DNA of 14,289 bases from Minisyncoccota bacterium (GTDB lineage: Bacteria > Patescibacteriota > Minisyncoccia > Minisyncoccales > Minisyncoccaceae), in NCBI GenBank assembly GCA_028703995.1, contig JAQVLU010000008.1:1-14289 (forward strand). Reading direction: 5' to 3'. Position numbers and translations under genes: made by a program. This document shows, piece by piece, positions 1-4,778 of this stretch. Below the pieces are notes generated by a model. That model made no database searches. It had not been told where the DNA came from and worked only from the letters and a program-made list of their open reading frames with translations. Within the stretch, counting starts at the first letter, position 1. Every line of letters begins with the position of its first letter.

Positions 1-71
1 ACACCGGCAAGTATTCCGATGATTACAATAACTACGAGTAGTTCAATTAAAGTGAAAGACTTATTTCTCAT
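1..71 (-). CDS. Type IV prepilin / pseudopilin, N-terminal fragment cut by window edge
   Basis: Only the first 23 codons are present; the gene continues beyond the left edge. The fragment reads MRNKS then FTLIELL followed by an unbroken Val/Ile/Leu stretch. This is the class III (prepilin) signal: short basic leader, cleavage before Phe, Glu at mature position 5, then the hydrophobic N-terminal helix. Such proteins are cleaved and N-methylated by prepilin peptidase (PilD) and assembled into type IV pili or type II secretion-like pseudopili. The residue before the cleavage site is Ser rather than the commoner Gly. The start codon lies inside the last codons of the PP-loop gene (11-nt overlap), so it is probably the last visible gene of that operon and translated by coupling. 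Major pilin versus minor pseudopilin cannot be decided from this fragment. Confidence 0.88.
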   Translation of the reverse strand, partial: MRNKSFTLIELLVVIVIIGILAG

Positions 72-930
72 ATTTTAATATTTTAAAATCTTTAGGAATT
101 TTTTTTGAATATTTAATTAACAGATCTTTTCCTTTTTCTATTATATCAGAACTAACATTTTCTGTAAAACTTCTAATTAAAACTGAAGGTCCTGGGAAGT
201 TTTCAGGTTCTAAATAAACATCTTTTTTAATTAAAAATGTTTTAAGCTCCTCTCCTTCTTTTTCATCTCTAGAGATAATAAACAAAGTTTTTCCTTCAAA
301 AAAGACTCTTCCTTTCCTTAAAACCTTAGCGTCATTTTGACTAAAGTTAGGATTAATATCTAAAAGTTGTTTTAAGTTTTTAGAATATTCTTTATCAGTT
401 AAAATACATCCCCCTGCTGGCATTGGAAACTCTTTCAAGCCAAACTCTTTAGCAAGCTCAAGTTGTCTTTTCCTATTTTTGCCAGAAATGTCGTAAAGCT
501 TACTTCTATCAACTAAACCTTTTTTTTCAACAATAGTTTCAGGTAGTAACTTTGCTGAAAGTGGACGAAGTAAATAACCCTCCAAATCAGCTTCTTTTTC
601 TAGAAACAAAAGCTGATCTTTTTTTTGAGAAAAAGGACGTTGTGAAACAACTTCCCCTGTAGCTATAAAATCATAACCTTCTTTTTCCATAATTTCTTTA
701 GCTTTTTTAAGCATTAAAAGATGACAATCCCTACAAGGATTCATTCCAACACCTCTTCCGTATTTCGGCTCTTTGACAATTTTTAAATGGTCTTCTCCTA
801 TATCAATTTCTCCGTCAAAAAAACAAGTTCCAAAATTAATTGTCTTTACTTTAATATTTTGTTCTTCTAAAATTTTTAAAACAAGAATCGAATCTAATCC
901 TTTTGAATATAGAAGCAAAGCCTTAGTCAT
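61..930 (-). CDS. PP-loop ATPase, MnmA/ThiI-like tRNA thiouridylase family
   Basis: A 289-residue ATP-pyrophosphatase of the tRNA sulfur-transfer type. The PP-loop is at residues 9-14 (SKGLDS, where most relatives have SGGxDS). Cysteines follow at 66 and 69 in NPCRDC and at 175 in AGGC, placed like the paired catalytic cysteines of MnmA, where the target base is adenylated and sulfur transferred through a persulfide. TGEVVSQRP (91-99) and LRPLSAKLLP (121-130) also fit this superfamily. The C-terminal ~100 residues, with EPENFPGPS around 241-249, form a separate domain that I cannot name firmly. The likely reaction is thiolation of a tRNA uridine (2-thio at U34 or 4-thio at U8); the target is not resolved. 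The start is ATG at 930, overlapping the NUDIX stop by 8 nt; an in-frame TTG at 981 would add 17 residues ahead of the PP-loop strand and was rejected. No Shine-Dalgarno is visible. Confidence 0.68.
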   Translation of the reverse strand: MTKALLLYSKGLDSILVLKILEEQNIKVKTINFGTCFFDGEIDIGEDHLKIVKEPKYGRGVGMNPCRDCHLLMLKKAKEIMEKEGYDFIATGEVVSQRPFSQKKDQLLFLEKEADLEGYLLRPLSAKLLPETIVEKKGLVDRSKLYDISGKNRKRQLELAKEFGLKEFPMPAGGCILTDKEYSKNLKQLLDINPNFSQNDAKVLRKGRVFFEGKTLFIISRDEKEGEELKTFLIKKDVYLEPENFPGPSVLIRSFTENVSSDIIEKGKDLLIKYSKKIPKDFKILKYEK

Positions 931-1354
931 TTTTTGTAATAAATTTGTGCGCTTTTTTAAACATATCTTTATCGTTTTCAAAATTAAGCTCCTTCAAAGC
1001 TTGAGAATATTTAATCCACTGATAACCAATATGTTCAAAGGAAACTTCAACTTCTTTTGTTTTTGTTTCTGCGATAAAAAACGAAACCATTTTAGAAACT
1101 ACCATGCCTTCTTTTCTAAATCGATAGTTAATAAGATACCTAAAACCGTCTAAAAAATTAATGTCTTTTAATCCAGTTTCTTCTTCTATTTCTCTTTTAG
1201 CTGTTTCTTTTTCTGTTTCCCTTCCTTCAACATGTCCTTTTGGGAACCCCCAATAATCTAATCCTTTCTTAGCTTGTGATTGATAACGTAAAAGAAGATA
1301 ATAAAGACTATCTTTCTCTCTTCTAAATATAATTGCTCCTGATGATTTTTCCAT
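923..1354 (-). CDS. NUDIX hydrolase, Ap4A-hydrolase-like
   Basis: A 143-residue single-domain NUDIX protein. The Nudix box GX5EX7REUXEEXGU is complete: G40, E46, R54, E55, E58, E59, G61. The lead-in YWGFPKGHVEGRE and the N-terminal SSGAIIF are typical of asymmetrical bis(5'-nucleosyl)-tetraphosphatases, which split Ap4A into ATP and AMP with divalent metal and control alarmone levels; other NUDIX substrates (dNTPs, capped RNA) are possible. Length is normal for a one-domain member and the protein is probably cytosolic. The gene begins 1 nt after the PolX stop and overlaps the PP-loop gene by 8 nt, so it sits inside the seven-gene operon. The family is certain, the substrate moderately so. Confidence 0.9.
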   Translation of the reverse strand: MEKSSGAIIFRREKDSLYYLLLRYQSQAKKGLDYWGFPKGHVEGRETEKETAKREIEEETGLKDINFLDGFRYLINYRFRKEGMVVSKMVSFFIAETKTKEVEVSFEHIGYQWIKYSQALKELNFENDKDMFKKAHKFITKND

Positions 1355-1355
1355 A

Positions 1356-3074
1356 CTATTTTTTCTTTAAAAACTTTTCTATTTCTTCTCGTGGCATTGT
1401 ATTTACAATGTCTTTTTTTTCTGCAAAGCCTCTTCTGGCTTCATTAACTCCGAACTCCATTCTTTCAAGTTGCCTTAAATTATGAGTGTCTGTGTTAATA
1501 AAAAACTTGCAGCCCATTTCTTTAGCCTTTCTAATATTTAAGCTATTTAAGTCTAATCTCTCTGAAGAATTAACTTCAAGAAGAACATTATTAGTTTTAG
1601 CAAATTTAAAAATTTTTTCAAGGTCTAAGTCGTAAGAATCTCTTTTGTTTACTATTTTTCCTGTAGGATGAACAAGACAAGTTATATAAGGATTAGACAT
1701 TGCTTTTAAGATTCTTTTCGTCATTTTTTCCTTACTCATTTTAAAATGGCTATGGATACCAATGTTTACATAATCAAGTTCTTTGAGAACCTCACTCTTA
1801 ATATCCAAAGAACCGTCTTTTAAAATGTTGACTTCTGCCCCATGAAAAACTCTAATCTTTGAAGAATATTTTTCATTAAGTTTTTTGATTTCTTTTTTCT
1901 GTAAAAGAAGTCTTTCTTCGTTAAGTCCATTTTCTATTTTTAAATCTTTTGTATGATCTGATATTCCGATATATTCATACCCCTTTAAAATGGCTTTTTC
2001 AATAATTTCTTCCATAGAAATATTTGTGCCTGCAAAACTTGAATGAGTATGAAAATCTCCTTTTATATCACTTAATTCAACTAGCTTAGGAAGTTTATTT
2101 TTTAAAGCTAATTCTATTTCTCCTCTATTTTCTCTAAGTTCTGGACAAATATATTGCATCCCTAATTTATTATAAATCTCTTCCTCTGTTTTTCCTGCTT
2201 TAGAAATATTATTTTTAAAAAGACCGTATTCATTTAATTTATAACCTTTACTAATAGCAAGTTTCCTCAAAGCAATGTTATGCTCTTTTGATCCAGTAAA
2301 ATATTGCATTGCCGAACCAAAAGAATTAATGTCTACAATTCTCAAATCAACATCATACCCCTTGACCATTCTAACAGAAGCTTTTGTTTCCCCCTTGCTC
2401 CAAATTTTTAAAACATTAGGCATAGAAACAAATTCGTTCATTATTTTAAGAGGAAAAGAAGAAGCAATTAAAATATCTATATCTCCCACTGTTTCTTTTT
2501 TTCTTCTATAAGAACCCGCTACTTGTATCTTTTTTACTTCCTTAAATTTTTTAAGTCTTTCAATTATTGTTTCAACATCTTCTTTTACTTCAGACAATAA
2601 AAACCTAAGACCACTTGATTCCATAAAAGCAATGCTTTCTAAAATGTTCTTTTCACTTTTTTCAGAAAAACCTTTAAGCTCTCTTAGTTTGTTTTTAGAA
2701 ATAGCTTCTCTTAATTCAGCCACATTTCTAATTTTAAGTTCTTTATTTAAAAAATAAATTCTCTTTGGTCCAAGGCCCTCTATTTTAGTTAAGTTCTTAA
2801 GATCAATTGGATTACTCTTCCTTAATTCTTCTAAATATTTAACCTCACCTGTTTTTACAAACTCTTCTATTTTAAGAGCAATACTCTTGCCAATTCCTTC
2901 TATCTTTTCTACCCCCTTAAGCCCTTCTTCAATATATATTCCTTCAATATCTTTTTCTAAATTATCAATTGAAATAGCGGCCGCTTGATAAGCCCTTCCT
3001 TTAAATGGAATATTCTCTAGTTCTAAATACTCTCCTATTTCAAATAATATTTTAGCTAATTCTTCATTCTTCAT
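1356..3074 (-). CDS. polX: DNA polymerase X family protein with C-terminal PHP exonuclease domain
   Basis: A 572-residue bacterial-type PolX, full length for the family. Order: helix-hairpin-helix segments at about 53-65 (VEKIEGIGKS) and 97-105 (KIEGLGPKR); the nucleotidyltransferase palm with GSYRRKKETVGDIDIL (187-202), giving metal ligands D198 and D200, and the third Asp in YDVDLRI (D243); YFTGSKEHN (258-266) of the nucleotide pocket; then the PHP domain from about 338. PHP metal ligands are visible: H342 and H344 (FHTH), D373-H374 (SDH), E414 (GAEVNI), H441/H443 (HSH), H469 (VHP), D529 and H531 (DTH). Family members fill short gaps in base-excision repair, and the PHP domain supplies 3'-5' exonuclease or AP-site activity; intact ligands suggest it is active here. 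The gene overlaps the upstream membrane-protein gene by 11 nt. Nothing links it functionally to the envelope genes it is transcribed with. Confidence 0.95.
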   Translation of the reverse strand: MKNEELAKILFEIGEYLELENIPFKGRAYQAAAISIDNLEKDIEGIYIEEGLKGVEKIEGIGKSIALKIEEFVKTGEVKYLEELRKSNPIDLKNLTKIEGLGPKRIYFLNKELKIRNVAELREAISKNKLRELKGFSEKSEKNILESIAFMESSGLRFLLSEVKEDVETIIERLKKFKEVKKIQVAGSYRRKKETVGDIDILIASSFPLKIMNEFVSMPNVLKIWSKGETKASVRMVKGYDVDLRIVDINSFGSAMQYFTGSKEHNIALRKLAISKGYKLNEYGLFKNNISKAGKTEEEIYNKLGMQYICPELRENRGEIELALKNKLPKLVELSDIKGDFHTHSSFAGTNISMEEIIEKAILKGYEYIGISDHTKDLKIENGLNEERLLLQKKEIKKLNEKYSSKIRVFHGAEVNILKDGSLDIKSEVLKELDYVNIGIHSHFKMSKEKMTKRILKAMSNPYITCLVHPTGKIVNKRDSYDLDLEKIFKFAKTNNVLLEVNSSERLDLNSLNIRKAKEMGCKFFINTDTHNLRQLERMEFGVNEARRGFAEKKDIVNTMPREEIEKFLKKK

Positions 3075-4056
3075 TTTTACAAATCTTATTTTTTAAAAAA
3101 TCAAAACCTACTTTAAAGAATAGAATAAAACCAAAAAGAGAAACAATAATATCGCCCGCTCTTAAAATCATTGAGAAAGAAGAAGAAACCCCTAAGCTAA
3201 TATTAAGATTATCAAAGACAAAGGATTGTATTAATTCTTGAACCCCTAATGCTGTAGGAATGGGAACCATTGTTACCAAGAAAGAAAAACTTAAAATAGA
3301 TAAACTTGGCATAAAAGAAATTGCGCTGTTTAAAATTAAAACAATAAACCAAACCCTCAAAAGCATTACAAAAACTTTTAAAAATGATAAGAAATAGCCT
3401 TTCCATAAATCAACGTTTCTAAGATTAAAATATTCAAAAACTATTTTTTCTGTTTTTATAGCAACACTTTCTTTCAAATCTTTTTTATTTATCTTTAATA
3501 AAATCTTCCTGACAAAACTATTTTTTTTAAAAACATAGATATAAACTAAAACTAAAATAATCAAGATAAGAACAACCGAGATTGAAAAAATAAAAGCTAA
3601 GCTTTCTGAAGGTTCTTTTATTTTATAAAAAAAATATAAAATTCCAATTACAATAATTAGGGTATTAACCGTCCACTCAATAATCCTTTCTATAATTACT
3701 GAAGACAACGCTTTATCCCAACCCACTTTCTTTCTGTGCTCTAAAAAAGAAGCCCTAAAAGCCTCGCTTCCAAATAAAATCATTGGGAAAAAATATTGGA
3801 TAGAAAAACCAGCTGTATAAATTTTAAAGATATCAAATAAAGAAATATTTTTCTTAATAATTCCTTTCCATCTTAAAGCTCCAATGAAGGCAATTAGAAA
3901 AGATAAAAAGATTACTATTAACCCCTCTAAGTTTAGAAAAATACTAAAACTATTTAGAATAAAATCCCAACCAATAGTGTTACCTACATAAATAAAAATA
4001 ATCGTTCCAAAGAAAATAGATAATAAAAATAATAATCCGGTGTGTAATATTTTCAT
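3064..4056 (-). CDS. Lysylphosphatidylglycerol synthase TM-region / flippase-like membrane protein (UPF0104)
   Basis: A 330-residue polytopic membrane protein with about eight hydrophobic segments (roughly 5-24, 44-62, 78-95, 125-145, 152-176, 219-242, 252-268, 296-318). Family marks are LRWKGII (61-67), GSEAFRA (96-102, usually G-G-E-x-x-R), IIERIIE (121-127) and PIPTALGVQE (265-274). This is the membrane domain of the MprF/AglD-type superfamily, proposed to flip or transfer lipid-linked groups; no cytosolic aminoacyl-transferase domain is attached, so a lipid or glycolipid translocation role is the better guess. The start overlaps the hydrolase-like gene by 4 nt (ATGA). A weak GGAG lies about 12 nt upstream of the ATG, probably too far to be a good ribosome site. 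The substrate cannot be told from sequence. Confidence 0.82.
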   Translation of the reverse strand: MKILHTGLLFLLSIFFGTIIFIYVGNTIGWDFILNSFSIFLNLEGLIVIFLSFLIAFIGALRWKGIIKKNISLFDIFKIYTAGFSIQYFFPMILFGSEAFRASFLEHRKKVGWDKALSSVIIERIIEWTVNTLIIVIGILYFFYKIKEPSESLAFIFSISVVLILIILVLVYIYVFKKNSFVRKILLKINKKDLKESVAIKTEKIVFEYFNLRNVDLWKGYFLSFLKVFVMLLRVWFIVLILNSAISFMPSLSILSFSFLVTMVPIPTALGVQELIQSFVFDNLNISLGVSSSFSMILRAGDIIVSLFGFILFFKVGFDFLKNKICKNEE

Positions 4057-4778
4057 ATAATTTTCTGCTCCATAAAGCTAATAACTTTTTCTTTGTGTTT
4101 TTCTATAGGATAATTATGCCCTTTAACATTAACCATTTTTGAAAGAGAAAGATTCTCTCCTAGAAAAAAACTCTTAACCCAGTTTATAGGAGCATAAACA
4201 AAAATAGATTTAAAAAGAGCTATCTTTTTTCCGTTAGACAAATCGTCTTCGTAATCATTAATCAAAAGAATATTTTTATTCTTACTATGAATTCCAAAAA
4301 ATGGTTTTCCAAGCTCAATACTAAAAACATTCTTTTTTTTAACTCTTTCCATAATTTCATCAACAATCAAAGCTCCATTAGATAACCCTAATAAAACAAC
4401 TTTCTTTTTTGTTTTAGAAATAATTTTAGCAATTTCTTTTGCTTGCTTTTCAAAATTATAGGCATAATCTTTTAAATATCCTAACTTACCAATCAAGTGA
4501 TCTTCTGTCCTAAAATACTGAATCACTGAAACCTTTAAATTCTTTTTTTTAAAATGATTTTTAATACATTTTAAAAAAGGATTGAGATCATAAGCTTTTT
4601 TATAACTAACAGTTCCCCAACCCCCTGAATTAAAAATTATAATAACATCACTTTTTGAAGATAGCTTTTCAAATTCTTTTTCAAAAACTTTTAAATTGTT
4701 TTTTAAAAAATAAAAATCAAACCAAAAGAAGGAATAAGCAAATAAAATTATTAAAAAAATAAAAATTCCTTGAATCAT
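4053..4778 (-). CDS. Membrane-anchored alpha/beta-hydrolase-like protein, function unknown
   Basis: A 241-residue protein with one N-terminal hydrophobic segment (about 3-24), likely a membrane anchor, then a soluble domain. The domain shows an alpha/beta-hydrolase layout: an early strand with a glycine-rich turn (IIIFNSGGWG, 46-55), a hydrophobic strand running into GLSNG (131-135) as a GxSxG nucleophile elbow with S133, possible acid residues in NDYEDD (174-179), and a late GH motif (G220-H221) where the catalytic His belongs. An esterase, lipase or peptidase activity is plausible but no subfamily is recognised. The start is taken at ATG 4778, whose ATGA overlaps the stop of the exported-protein gene; a TTG three codons upstream is less likely. 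It lies between the exported protein and the flippase-like gene, so an envelope-linked job is reasonable. Confidence 0.62.
   Translation of the reverse strand: MIQGIFIFLIILFAYSFFWFDFYFLKNNLKVFEKEFEKLSSKSDVIIIFNSGGWGTVSYKKAYDLNPFLKCIKNHFKKKNLKVSVIQYFRTEDHLIGKLGYLKDYAYNFEKQAKEIAKIISKTKKKVVLLGLSNGALIVDEIMERVKKKNVFSIELGKPFFGIHSKNKNILLINDYEDDLSNGKKIALFKSIFVYAPINWVKSFFLGENLSLSKMVNVKGHNYPIEKHKEKVISFMEQKII

Noticed and set aside
931..981. TTG start for the PP-loop gene, adding 17 residues
   Set aside because: The added residues precede the first strand of the PP-loop fold without matching the family; the ATG at 930 overlaps the NUDIX stop like other junctions here.
773..1153. Plus-strand open frame of 126 codons antisense to the PP-loop and NUDIX genes
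   Set aside because: Low-complexity Phe/Ile/Lys composition with no recognisable motif; both opposite-strand genes are well supported by family motifs.
2275..2511. Plus-strand open frame antisense to polX
   Set aside because: It lies across the PolX palm motifs and has no domain of its own; explained as a shadow of biased codon use.
2977..2984. GCGGCCGC, an all-G/C octamer in very AT-rich DNA
   Set aside because: It encodes three consecutive alanines in the PolX N-terminal domain (AYQAAA); no flanking foreign sequence or repeat, so likely chance.
3212..3406. Second minus-strand frame inside the flippase-like gene
   Set aside because: Overlaps conserved transmembrane motifs in the real frame; no sign of a frameshift.
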